This document shows, piece after piece, positions 43,147 through 55,625 of a stretch of 64,000 bases of DNA. The DNA comes from Acanthosepion esculentum (Eukaryota; Mollusca; Cephalopoda; Sepiida; Sepiidae), in assembly GCA_964036315.1 (NCBI GenBank), contig OZ038480.1, positions 14,067,305 through 14,131,304 on the forward strand, given 5' to 3'. The notes under the pieces were generated by a model, which saw nothing but the letters and a program-made list of their open reading frames with translations, searched no databases and was not told the origin of the DNA. Both the position numbers and the translations under genes were made by a program. Numbering within the stretch: the first letter of the stretch is position 1; each line of letters begins with the position of its first letter.

Positions 43147-43183
43147 GGAAGTCTGAAGAGCGGGAGCGAAACTGGTTGCTTCC
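43147..43183 (+). ncRNA. Hammerhead ribozyme-like motif, family D (best in window)
   Basis: Stem I is 43147-43152 with 43178-43183 (6 bp, one G-U at the core). The core CTGAAGA (43153-43159) is exact. Stem II GC..GC closes a GGGA tetraloop (43160-43167). GAAA is 43168-43171. Mini stem III AC/GT has a TG loop, cleavage after GTT (T43177). Every conserved position of the hammerhead is satisfied. Confidence 0.75.
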
Positions 43184-43263
43184 TCCGTTTTTAATATGTC
43201 TAGTAATATCAAACTTCATACTTTCATTGCTGTGATAAAATTTTGTACCTTCAAAAATATCTT

Positions 43264-43265
<2 letters not shown>

Positions 43266-43328
<63 letters not shown>

Positions 43329-43353
43329 TAGTTTATATACTTTGAATATTTAT

Positions 43354-43403
<50 letters not shown>

Positions 43404-43416
43404 TAGTTTATATACT

Positions 43417-43461
<45 letters not shown>
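43266..43461. repeat. Three (TA)n arrays with a repeated 20-bp spacer
   Basis: (TA)n at 43266-43327, 43360-43402 and 43422-43461, separated by copies of TACTAGTTTATATACTTTGA. Confidence 0.95.
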
Positions 43462-43465
<4 letters not shown>

Positions 43466-43467
<2 letters not shown>

Positions 43468-43613
43468 CTAGTTGCCTGACGATTGCATTAGCATGAAACA
43501 GACTGTAGCCTCTAAGTGCTGACTTCCATGTCCACTTTTATATTTACACACACTCTATCTCTGATATTGAGCGCTTTATCCCATAAATATAGCACACTTT
43601 AAGACTATATTTC

Positions 43614-43617
<4 letters not shown>
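43466..43617 (+). repeat. Family E pLTR-like element
   Basis: The ribozyme block is followed by the full tail (ACACACTCTATCTCTGATAT, then CTTTAAGACTATATTTCTTC) to (TA)n; (TA)n also at the 5' side. Confidence 0.8.
43474..43509 (+). ncRNA. Hammerhead ribozyme-like motif, family E
   Basis: CTGACGA (43476-43482), stem II TGC/GCA, GAAA (43495-43498), ACA/TGT mini stem III, GTA at the cleavage position. Stem I 2 bp. Confidence 0.5.

Positions 43618-43665
<48 letters not shown>
43618..43665. repeat. (TA)n microsatellite
   Basis: About 24 AT units. Confidence 0.95.
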
Positions 43666-43667
<2 letters not shown>

Positions 43668-44275
43668 TGTATGTGTGTAAGTATATCGTAAAACAATATG
43701 AAAAGACAATATTAATATTATTCAAATATTATTCATATAGATATATATATAAGTATATAACATTCATATATAAATATGTGTGTGTATTCGATTGACGTAG
43801 AGTCTACCTATTAGATTGTCCTATTAAAGTTGTAAATATATTCACCTAAACCGACCTTATCAATCATTAATTTTCGCAAATCATATTTAAAATATGATTT
43901 GCCGAAAATTAATGATCTATTTGAAACTAGAAATCAATCGAAGCATGAAAGAATGCTAAATGTTATGATACAAAACAAATACACACCCTTTGCACGTCGA
44001 AAAGCAAATGCCACACTTATAATTATTGCCATCAGTCTTCATCCTGTACGTGTGTGGTAACGACACACAGATATAGGTAGACACACGCATTGTGTATGTA
44101 TGCAAATCAAATATAAATATTTTTATGTAATTAAGTGAAATTAAATCAAGATCTCAGATATGAAGACCTCTCATATTAACTTTTGAGATAATAAAATTTG
44201 TATCATTAATTTCTTTGATATATTTCTTGTGAAGACACACACGTGTGTAGCCGTTCGATGTATTTAAATGCAAAT
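43666..44275. other. Unassigned sequence containing a 54-bp palindrome
   Basis: Only the palindrome 43863-43916 stands out. Confidence 0.4.
43863..43916. repeat. Near-perfect palindrome, 26-bp arms
   Basis: Arms pair completely apart from one bulged C, with no spacer: a cruciform-capable sequence. Confidence 0.9.
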
Positions 44276-44298
44276 ACACACACACACACACACACACG

Positions 44299-44346
<48 letters not shown>

Positions 44347-44352
44347 GACATA
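44276..44352. repeat. (CA)n(TA)n compound microsatellite
   Basis: CA units then about 20 AT units. Confidence 0.95.
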
Positions 44353-44354
44353 TA

Positions 44355-44538
44355 CAGTGTAACCCGGATATAAGAGAGTTGTCGGGGCCGGAGAATAAGT
44401 CTCTTATAACCGAGTTTCTCTTATATCCGGGTTTGGTCTATTATATATACATTAACACAGGCTCTAATTTGGACCAGAGGGAATCTCTTATATCCGGGTT
44501 TCTCTTATATCCGGGTCTCTTATATCCGGGTTACACTG
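44355..44538. mobile_element. 184-bp MITE (pogo/mariner-like ends)
   Basis: Terminal inverted repeats start CAGTGTAACCCGGATATAAG; TA is duplicated at both ends (44353-44354, 44539-44540). The TIR phrase (CTCTTATATCCGGGT) is repeated inside, three times in tandem at the right end. No coding capacity. Confidence 0.85.
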
Positions 44539-44540
44539 TA

Positions 44541-44553
44541 TATATATATTCAG

Positions 44554-44602
<49 letters not shown>

Positions 44603-45095
44603 AAGGAAAGAACAGTAAGATATAAAATCCGTGCTCAATGTAAATTTAAATTTACAGAGCATTAAAATCTTTAAATATCCAAATAGAAAAAATACCATAA
44701 GAATTTTTGCCGTTAGAAAAAAACCCAGATGACATGAATTTAGCGGATGTCAGAATTTGTTAAAAGATACATCCCTACCCATCCCTAAACATAACCCCGC
44801 TTTCAAATGTAACTATTAACTGATACAACGAAAATTAAAAAATTGAACCCTCTACCACACCTTGTCTAGATGAATGAATTTATCGGTAACCTTGGAAACC
44901 CTCAATTATGAATCTTTCCAGTGCCGTTAACAACCGTAAATTTTAAAAAGTAAGTTGCTCCAAAATTCGCTTGATGAGGAAATGGAACTAATGTCTTTGG
45001 TTTAATAACAAAATTAAATTCAGGGGCTTTAGCTTCCATTTCTGAAACATGGTTATCACTGTGTAGCGGTAAAACCATATTTTAAATCTATTAAT

Positions 45096-45101
<6 letters not shown>
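44541..45101. other. (TA)n 44559-44595, then unassigned
   Basis: 45035-45075 (GAAACATGG, GTGTAGCGG, then (TA)n) resembles the terminus at 14990-15035, so this is probably another worn pLTR-type repeat. Confidence 0.35.

Positions 45102-45142
<41 letters not shown>
45102..45142. repeat. (TA)n microsatellite
   Basis: About 20 AT units. Confidence 0.95.
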
Positions 45143-45146
<4 letters not shown>

Positions 45147-45589
45147 GTATATATACAAAAATATATCGGACCAGAGTGCCATCAGACAATGCACTAACAA
45201 ACAGCATAAGGATCATAGCTCCTCACAATAACGAAATACGAGCAAAATCAATTAGTAAAAATATATAAAAGTATATAAAAAGAAAACAAAAAACATACAT
45301 CACCCCTCGCTTACGCCACAACACTCTTTGCCTACGTCACAACACCATTTGCCTACGTCACAACACTGACTGCTTCTACCAAACTCAACAAATGTTTCTA
45401 ACTACACCGATGATAACTTAAGACAGTCGAAATATTGGACCATATTTCTTGTCCTTTTCTTCCAAAAGTAACTTTGTACATTTTCTAACAGAATTTCCTC
45501 CTTGCCTGAGAAGGATCATTCGTAATTTCGAAAAGACAGTCATTAAAATTAATCTCAGTCTGCAGTCGCTCACTCACTGTCTTTTTTGC
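45143..45589. other. Unassigned; short direct repeats 45300-45365
   Basis: Three tandem copies of a phrase around GCCTACGTCACAACAC; otherwise nothing. Confidence 0.35.
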
Positions 45590-45985
45590 AAATAATTTCA
45601 TGGTAACTGTTCCGATGAGCTGCTTTCGCTGGTTCCCAGACCTCATGAATTTAAGCGCTCAACTAGGCTGGTATCTCGCTCTCACCCTTTCACTGACGAA
45701 ACTGTTAAATATAGCCGTCTCTTCTACTTCAATAGCTTCATGTCTCGCACCACTCGCCTGTGGAACTCACTCCGTTTTTCCTGTTTCCCTGATATAATCT
45801 CCAACTATTCAAATGTAATGTCAATCGATGTCTCCAGATGCCCTGATCTATCCCCTATCCTTCTCTTCATCCTTCCCTCTGTCACTCCTATTTGCTCTTG
45901 CTCCAACTCTCTGTAACCCCTTGCGTGCTAGTGGCTTCCCGCCTTGCTTGGGGTGAAACGCTTAAAAAAAATGCCTGTCGGAGAA
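45590..45985 (+). pseudogene. LINE (Jockey/CR1-type) RT C-terminus
   Basis: Same family as 24190-24535: FKRSTRLVSRSHPFT, YFNSFMSRTTRLWNSL, CFPD.ISNYSN in shifting frames, and the 3' tail GGGTGAAACGC. 5'-truncated. Confidence 0.75.
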
Positions 45986-46214
45986 TATCTGCATCAACCT
46001 TCAAATATTCCATTTGAAGAAATCATGGTTACCATCCGTGATTACAGTATCGCTTCCACATCTGGTCTACTGCTTTTGCGTTGTATCTAGAGATTCCTTA
46101 GCAAAATCTAAAGGATTGCAATGTTATTTATTGGTTTCAATCACTTTCCTACAGCCATAACATAATTTTCCTTTGACTTTCTCTATAAATATTTACATAG
46201 CAATTTTCCTTACA

Positions 46215-46436
46215 GGCTTTCCGCTTTGATACCTTGATTTCATGAATGTAAGTGCAGTACTAGATTGGCAGCTAGGTCTCATTACGTTAGTGTTGAAATT
46301 GCTAAATGTAACCGTAAATTCTATTCTAACGGTCTCTTCTCACGCATTTCTCGCTTGTGGAACTCCCTTGCGGCCTATTGCTTTCCTGTCAATTATGATC
46401 TTCTAAAATTTAAACACAGCTACACCCTTAGCTTAT
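46215..46436 (+). pseudogene. LINE RT C-terminus, second subfamily
   Basis: Reads ARSHYVSVEIAKCNRKFYSN, LFSRISRLWNSLAAYCFP, NYDLLKFKHSY. Ends directly at a 5S-like sequence. Confidence 0.75.
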
Positions 46437-46545
46437 GGTTACATCACATTCAAATACCGGTTCCCGTACAATCACAGAAGTTAAGCAACATCGAACCTGG
46501 CCAGTAACTAGAGGGGAGACCACTGTAATATTAACTATGCGAGTG
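46437..46545 (+). repeat. 5S rRNA-derived sequence
   Basis: Similar along its length to 9968-10083 and to 5S rRNA: GGTTACATCAC, CAGAAGTTAAGCAACATCGA, ACCTGGCCAGTAACTAGAGG, GGGAGACCACTGTAATA. It follows a LINE 3' end without a gap. Confidence 0.75.
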
Positions 46546-46616
46546 GTATTAATGATAATAGCCTGGAAATGTTAATCATAGATCGGAGTTACAAGATCAC
46601 TTGGGTTCCTTATATT

Positions 46617-47910
46617 CATTTGGCGTTTACCAAATTAGAATCTTAAATACACTTAAAATTAAAAGAAGAATTATGAGAAAAATAATAAAAATTATTAGAA
46701 AAATCATTTGTAACCATTATTTTACTTCTTTGCATTTACCAATACAGAATCTTAAACAGACATAAAATTATGCAAAAAAATTATGAGAAAAATAATAAAA
46801 ATTATAAGAAATATCATTGGTAATCATTATTCTAATTCTTTGCATTTACCAAAATAGAATCTTAAATACACATAAAATTATGAGAAGAATTAGGAGAAAA
46901 ATAATAAAAATTATACAAAAAATCCTTGGTAATCATTATTCTAATTCTTTCCATTTACAAATTTAGAATCTTAAATACTGTTGTGTAGGATCCACCTAAT
47001 CTGCATAGGTGACTACTAACTATATAAATAATGGTTGATACCGGAAGACGAGAGATGGAATCACGAGATCCAACTAGAGACTCGGATCGACTGCGACTAG
47101 TCAACACATTCTCCAGGAACGTCTTCCCAGAAATATACAGAAATACTATATGTACTTATTGTGTACACTTTCTTGTTATAATACATTCTTGTTCTAAGTA
47201 TATTTTGTGTTGCATTATTATTCCATGCAATAGGCGAGATTCAACATTGAGTCAAGACTCAACAAATACACATAAAATTATGAGAAGAATTATGAGCAAA
47301 ATAATAAAAATTAAAAGAAAAATCCTTGGTAATCATTATTATAATTCTGTGCATTTACCAATTTAGAATCTTAAATACACATAAGATTATGAGGAGAATT
47401 ATGAGAAAAATAATAAAAATTATGAGAAAAATCCTTGGTAATACTTTTTGTAATTCTTTGCATTTACCAATTTAGAATATTAAATACACATAAAATTATG
47501 AGAAGAAATATGAAATAAAAATAATAAAAATTATTAGAAAAATTCTTGGTAATCATTATTCTAATTCTTTGCATTTACCAATTTAGAATATTAAATCTAC
47601 ATAAAATTATCAGAAGAATTATGAGAAAAATAATAAAAATTATGAGAAAAATCCTTGGTAATCATTATTCTCATTCTTTGCATTTACGAATTTAGAATCT
47701 TAAAGAAAACATAAAATTATCAGAAGAATTATGAGCAAAATAATAAAAATTGTAAGAAAAATCCTTGTTAATCATTATTCTCATTCTTTGCATTTACCAA
47801 TTTAGAATCTTAAATACACATAAAATTATGAGAAGAATTATGAGAAAAATAAAAAAATTATAAGAAAAATCCTTGGTAATCATTATTCTAATTCTTTGCA
47901 TTTACTGTAT
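46617..47910. repeat. Satellite A (109-bp), left block
   Basis: Unit of about 109 bp containing TTTAGAATCTTAAATACACA, AGAATTATGAGAAAAATAAT and CATTATTCTAATTCTTTGCA. Interrupted by a solo LTR. Confidence 0.95.
46979..47264 (+). mobile_element. Solo LTR (286 bp) inserted in satellite A
   Basis: Begins TGTTG and ends CAACA (5-bp terminal inverted repeat) and is flanked by the perfect 5-bp duplication AATAC (46974-46978, 47265-47269) of satellite sequence. A TATA-like CTATATAAATAA lies at about 47020. Orientation is inferred from it. No internal coding region remains, the usual result of LTR-LTR recombination. The superfamily cannot be told. Confidence 0.85.
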
Positions 47911-50900
47911 TAATTTGTAAATATAGATTGGCAAATGATATTGCTATTAAGTAAAATCTTGCTGCAATTTAATGCCTCATCCCCAATGTTAGAATGAATT
48001 TTGAATTTTAATAGAATTATTTTCATTTTTTAAATTTTAATTAGAATAATTTATGAAGTTTTAAATCTTTTAAAATTTGTTATTAATTTTTACCTGGCAA
48101 ATGATATTGCTATTAAGTAAAATCTATCTTTACTAATCAAATGGAAAAGCTTACTGCAATTTAATGCCTCATCCACAATGTTAGAATGCATTTTGAATTT
48201 TTAGTAGAATTATTTTCATTTTTCAAAATTTTAATTAGAATAATTTATAAAGTTTTTAATCTTTGCTATTAATTAAAATCTATATTTACTAATCAAATTC
48301 AAAAGCTTACTGAAATTTAATGCCTCATCACCAATATTAGAATGAATTTTGAATTTTAATAGACTTATTTTCATTTTTTAAAATTTTAATTAGAATAATT
48401 TATAGTTTTATATCTTTTGCAATTTGGTATTAATTTGTACCTGGCAAATGATATTGCTATTAACTGAAATCTATATTTATTAATCAAATGGAAAAGCTTA
48501 CTGCAACTAAATGCCTCATCCCCAATATTAGAATGAATTTTGAATTTTTACTACAATTATTTTCATTTTTTTTAAATTTAATTAAAATTATAATTAAAGT
48601 TTTAAATTTTTTAAATTTGGTATTCATTTGTACCTGGCAAATGATATTGCTATTAAGTAAAATCTATATTTACTAATCATATGGAAAAGCTTACTGCAAT
48701 TTAATGCCTCATCCCCAATGTTAGAATGAATTTTGAATATGTAGTAGAAATAATTTCATTTTTTAAATTTTAAATAGAATGATTTATAAAATTTTAAATA
48801 TTTTAAAAATTGGTATTAATTTGTACCTGGAAAATGATATTGCTATTGAGTAAAATCTATATTTATTAATCAAATGGAAAAGCTTACTGCAATTTAATGC
48901 CTCATCCCCAATGATAGAATGAATTTTGAATTTTTAGTAGAATTATTTTCATTTTTTAAAATGTAATTAGAATAATTTATAAAGTTGAAAATCTTTTATA
49001 ATTTGGTATCAATTTTTACCTGGCAAATGATATTGCTATTAAGTAAAATCTATATTTACTAATCAAATGGAAAAGCTTACTGCAATTTAATGCCTCATCC
49101 ACAATATTAAAAAGAATTTTGAATTTTTGGTAGAATTATTTTCATTTTTTAAAAATTTAATTAAAATTGTAAATAAAGTTTTAAATCTTTTAAAATTTGG
49201 AATTAATTTGTACCTTGAAATGATATTGCTATTAAGTTAAATCTATATTTACTAATCAAATGGAAAAGTTTACTGCAATTTAATGCTTCATGTCCAATAT
49301 TAGAATGAATTTTGAAATTTTAGTAGAATTATTTTCATTTTTTAAAAATTTAATTTCAAATTATAAACAAAGTTTTAAATTTTTAAAATTAGGTATTAAT
49401 TTTTACCTGGCAAATGATGTTTCTATTAAGTAAAATCTGTATTTACTATTGAAATGGAAAAGCTTACTGCAATTTAATGCCTCATCCACAATAATCAGAA
49501 TGAATTTTGAATTTTTAGTAGAATTATTTTCATTTTTTAAAATTTTAATTAGAATAATATATAAAGTTTTAAATCTTTTAAAATTTGGTATTAATTTGTA
49601 CCTGGAAAATGATATTGCTATTAAGTAAAATCTATATTTACTAATCAAATGGAAAAATTACAGCAATTTAATGCCTCACTCCCAATATTCAAATGAATTT
49701 TGAATTTTTAGTAGAATTATTTTCATTTTTTAAAAATTTAATTAAAATTATAAATAAAGTTTTAAGTCTTTAAAATTTGGTATTAATTTCTACCTGGCAA
49801 ATGATATTTCTATTAAGTTAAATCAATATTTACTAATCAAATGGAAAAGCTTACTGCAATTTAATGCCTCATCCCCAATGATAGAATGAATTTTGAATTT
49901 TTAGTAGAATTATTTACATTTTTTAAGTATCAATTAGAATAATTTATAAAGTTGTAAATCTTTTAAAATTTAGTATTAATATGTACCTGGCAATTGATTT
50001 TGCTATTAAGTAAAATCTATATTTACTAATCAAATGGAAAAACTTACTGCAATTTAATGCCTCATCCCCAATAATAGAATGAATTTTGAATTTTTAGTAG
50101 AATTATTTTCATTTTTTAAAAATTTAATTAAAATTGTAAATAAAGTTTTAAATCTTTTAAAATTTGGTATTAATTTATACCTTGAAATGTTATTGCTATT
50201 AAGTTAAATCTATATTTATTAATCAAATGGAAAAGCTTACTGCAATTTAATGCCTCATCCCCAATAATAGAATGAATTTTGAATTTTTAGTAGAATTAAT
50301 TACATATTTTAAAATTACAATTAGAATATTATATAAAGCTTTAAATCATTTAAAATTTGGTATTAATTTGTACCAGGCAAATGATACTTCTATTAAGTAA
50401 AATTTATATTTACTAATCAAATGGAAAAACTTACTGCAATTTAATGCCTCATCCCCAATATTAGAATGAATTTTGAATTTTTAGTAGAATTATTTACATT
50501 TTTACAAATTTTAATTAGAATAATATATAAAGTTTTAAATCTTTTAAAATTTGGTATTAAGTTGTACCTGGAAAATGATATTGCTATTAAGTAAAATCTA
50601 TATTTACTAATCAAATGGAAAAGCTTACTGCAATTTAATACCTCATCACCAATTTTAGAATGAATTTTGAATTTTTCGTAGAATTATTTACATTTTTTAA
50701 AATTTTAATTAGAATATTATATAAAGTTTTAAATCTTTTAAAATTTAGTATTAATTTGCACCTGGCAAATGTTATTGCTAATAATTAAAATCTATATTTA
50801 CTAATCAAATGGAAAAACTTACTGCAATTTAATGCCACATCCCCAATGTTAGAATGAATTTTGAATTTTTAGTAGAATTATTTTCATTTTTTAATTTTAA

Positions 50901-53900
50901 TTAGAATAATTTATAAAGTTTTAAATGTTTTAAAATTTGGTATTAATTTATACCAGGCAAACGATATTGCTATTATGTAAAATCTACATTTACTTATCAA
51001 ATGGAAAAGGGTACTGCAATTTAATGCCGCATGCCCAATTTTAATATGAATTTTGAATTTTTAGTAGAATTATTTTCATTTTTTCAAACTTTAATTAAAA
51101 TTACAAATAAAGTTTTAAATCTTTTAAAATTTGGTATTAAGGTGTACCTGGCAAATGATATTGCTATTAAGTAAAATCTATATTTACTAATCAAATGGGA
51201 AAGCTTACTGCAAATTAATACCTCATCACCAATATTAGAATGAATTATGAATTTTTAGTAGAATTATATTCATTTTTTTTTTAAATTTAATTAAAATTAT
51301 TAATAATATTTTAAATCTTTTAAAATTTGGTATTAATTTGTACCTGGCAAATGACATTCCTATTAAGTAAAATCTATATTTACTAATCAAATGGAAAAGC
51401 TTACTGCAATTTAATGCCTCATCCCCAATATTAGAATGAATTTTGAATTTTTAGTAGAATTATTTACATTTTTAAAAATTTTAATTAGAATAATATATAA
51501 AGTTTTCAATCTTTTAAAATTTGGTATTAAGTTGTACCTGGCAAATGATATTGCTATTAAGTAAAATCTATATTTACTAATCAAATGGGAAAGCTTACTG
51601 CAAATTAATACCTCATCACCAATATTAGAATGAATTTTGAATTCTTAGTAGAATTATTTTCATTTTTTAAAAATTTAATTAAAATTGTAAATAAAGTTTT
51701 AAATCTTTTAAAATTTGGTATTAATTTATACCTTGAAATGTTATTGCTATTAAGTTAAATCTATATTTACTAATCAAATGGAAAAGCTTACTGCAATTTA
51801 ATGCCACATCCCCAATGTTAGAATGCATTTTGAATTTTTAGTAGAATTATTTTCATTTTTTAATTTTAATTAGAATAATTTATAAAGTTTTAAATGTTTT
51901 AAAATTTGGTATTAATTTATACCAGGCAAACGATATTGCTATTATGTAAAATCTATATTTACTTATCAAATGGAAAAGCGTACTGCAATTTAATGCCGCA
52001 TGCCCAATTCTAATATGAATTTTGAATTTTTAGTAGAATTATTTTCATTTTTTCAAACTTTAATTAAAATTACAAATAAAGTTTTAAATCTTTTAAAATT
52101 TGGTATTAATTTGTACCTGGCAAACGATATTGCTATTAAGTAAAATCTATATTTACTAATCAAATGGAAAATCTTACTGCAATTTAATGCTGCATGCCCA
52201 ATTTTAATATGAATTTTGAATTTTTAGTAGAATTATTCTAATTTTTCTAATTTTAATTAGAATAATTTATGAAGTTTTAAATCTATTAAAATTTGGTATT
52301 AATTTGTACCTGGCAAAAGTTATTGCTATTAAGTAAAATCTATATTTACTAATCAAATGGCAAAGCTTACTGCAATTTAATGCCTCATCACCAATATTAG
52401 AATGAATTATGAATTTTTAGTAGAATTATATTCATTTTTTTTTAAATTTAATTAAAATTATTAATAATATTTTAAATCTTTTAAAATGTGGTATTACTTT
52501 GTACCTGGCAAATGATATACCTATTAAGTAAAATCTATATTTACTAATCAAATGGAAAATCTTACTGCAATTTAATGCCGCATGCCCAATTTTAATATGA
52601 ATTTTGAATTTTTAGTAGAATTATTCTAATTTTTCTAATTTTAATTAGAATAATTTATGAAGTTTTAAATCTATTACAATTTGGTATTAATTTGTACCTG
52701 GCAAAAGATATTGCTATTAAGTAAAATCTATATTTACTAATCAAATGGCAAAGCTTACTGCAATTTAATGCCTCATCACCAATATTAGAATAAATTTTGA
52801 ATTCTTAGAAGAATTATTTTCATTTTTTAAAAGTTTAATTAAAATTGTAAATAAAGTTTTAAATCTTTTAAAATTTGGTATTAATTTATACCTTGAAATG
52901 TTATTGCTATTAAGTTAAATCTATATTTACTAATCAAATGGAAAAGCTTACTGCAATTTAATGCCTCATCCCCAATATTAGAATGAATTTTGAATTTTTA
53001 GTAGAATTATTTACATTTTTAAAAATTTTAATTAGAATAATATATAAAGTTTTAAATCTTTTAAAATTTGGTATTAAGTTGTACCTGGCAAATGATATTG
53101 CTATTAAGTAAAATCTATATTTACTAATCAAATGGAAAAGCTTACTGCAATTTAATACCTCATCACCAATTTTAGAATGAATTTTGAATTTTTAGTAGAA
53201 TTATTTACATTTTTTAAATTTTTAATTAGAATATTATATAAAGTTTTAAATCTTTTAAAATTTAGTATTAATTTGCACCTGGCAAATTTTATTGCTAATA
53301 ATTAAAATCTATATTTACTAATCAAATGGAAAAACTTACTGCAATTTAATGCCAAATCCCCAATGTTAGAATGCATTTTGAATTTTTAGTAGAATTATTT
53401 TCATTTTTTAATTTTAATTAGAATAATTTATAAAGTTTTAAATGTTTTAAAATTTGGTATTAATTTATACCAGGCAAACGATATTGCTATTATGTAAAAT
53501 CTACTTTTACTTAACAAATGGAAAAGCGTACTGCAATTTAATGCCGCATGCCCAATTTTAATATGAATTTTTAATTTTTAGTAGAATTATTTTCATTTTT
53601 TCAAACTTTAATTAAAATTACAAATAAAGTTTTAAATCTTTTAAAATTTGGTATTAATTTGTACCTGGCAAATGATATTTCTATTAAGTAAAATCTATAT
53701 TTACTAATCAAATGGCAAAGCTTACTGCAATTTAATGCCTCATCACCAATATTAGAATGAATTATGAATTTTTAGTAGAATTATATTCATTTTTTTAAAA
53801 AATTTAATTAAAATTGTTAATAATATTTTAAATCTTTTACAATGTGGTATTACTTTGTACCTGGCAAATGACATTCCTATTAAGTAAAATCTATATTTAC

Positions 53901-55625
53901 TAATCAAATGGAAAAGCTTACTGCAATTTAATGCCTCATCCCCAATATTAGAATGAATTTTGAATTTTTAGTAGAATTATTTACATTTTTAAAAATTTTA
54001 ATTAGAATAATATATAAAGTTTTAAATCTTTTAAAATTTGGTATTAAGTTGTACCTGGCAAATGATATTGCTATTAAGTAAAATCTATATTTACTAATCA
54101 AATGGGAAAGCTTACTGCAATTTAATACCTCATCACCAATATTAGAATGAATTTTGAATTCTTAGTAGAATTATTTTCATTTTTTAAAAGTTTAATTAAA
54201 ATTGTAAATAAAGTTTTAAATCTTTTAAAATTTGGTATTAATTTATACCTTGAAATGTTATTGCTATTAAGTTAAATCTATATTTACTAATCAAATGGAA
54301 AAGCTTACTGCAATTTAATGCCTCATCCCCAATATTAGAATGAATTTTGAATTTTTAGTAGAATTATTTACATTTTTAAAAATTTTAATTAGAATAATAT
54401 ATAAAGTTTTAAATCTTTTAAAATTTGGTATTAAGTTGTACCTGGCAAATGATATTGCTATTAAGTAAAATCTATATTTACTAATCAAATGGAAAAGCTT
54501 ACTGCAATTTAATACCTCATCACCAATTTTAGAATGAATTTTGAATTTTTAGTAGAATTATTTACATTTTTTAAAATTATAATTAGAATATTATATAAAG
54601 TTTTAAATCTTTTAAAATTTAGTATTAATTTGCACCTGCCAAATGTTATTGCTAATAATTAAAATCTATATTTACTAATCAAATGGAAAAACTTACTGCA
54701 ATTTAATGCCACATCCCCAATGTTAGAATGCATTTTGAATTTTTAGTAGAATTATTTTCATTTTTTAAATTTTAATTAGAATAATTTATAAAGTTTTAAA
54801 TGTTTTAAAATTTGGTATTAATTTATACCAGGCAAACGATATTGCTATTATGTAAAATCTACATTTACTTATCAAATGGAAAAGTGTAATGCAATTTAAT
54901 GCCGCATGCCCAATTTTAATATGAATTTTGAATTTTTAGTAGAATTATTTTCATTTTTTCAAACTTTAATTAAAATTACAAATAAAGTTTTAAATCTTTT
55001 AAAATTTGGTATTAATTTGTACCTGGCAAATGATATTGCTATTAAGTAAAATCTATATTTACTAATCAAATGGAAAATCTTACTGCAATTTAATGCCGCA
55101 TGCCCAATTTTAATATGAATTTTGAATTTTTAGTAGAATTATTCTAATTTTTCTAATTTTAATTAGAATAATTTATGAAGTTTTAAATCTATTAAAATTT
55201 GGTATTAATTTGTACCTGGCAAAAGATATTGCTATTAAGTAAAATCTATATTTACTAATCAAATGGCAAAGCTTACTGCAATTTAATGCCTCATCACCAA
55301 TATTAGAATGAATTATGAATTTTTAGTAGAATTATATTCATTTTTTTTTTAAATTTAATTAAAATTTTTAATAATATTTTAAATCTTTTAAAATGTGGTA
55401 TTACATTGTACCTGGCAAATGATATTCCTATTAAGTTAAATCGATATTTACTAATCAAATGGAAAAGCTTACTGCAATTTAATGCCTCATCCCCAATATT
55501 AGAATGAATTTTGAATTTTTAGTAGAATTATTTTCATTTTTTTAAGTTTTCAAAAGAATAATTTAAAAAGTTTTAAATCTTTTAAAATTTAGTATTAATT
55601 TTTACCTGGCAAATGATATTGCTAT
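47911..55625. repeat. Satellite B (193-bp), about 40 units
   Basis: Unit of about 193 bp with landmarks TTTTAGTAGAATTATTTTCA, GTACCTGGCAAATGATATTG, ATATTTACTAATCAAATGG and ATTTAATGCCTCATCCCCAA. Variants recur at multi-unit spacing (for example AACGATATTGCTATTATG near 50960, 51925, 53475 and 54835), implying block duplications. No coding potential. Confidence 0.95.

Noticed and set aside
45405..45455. CCGATGA ... CGAAATATTGG resembling a hammerhead
   Set aside because: Stem I does not form next to the core and stem II is only 3 bp.
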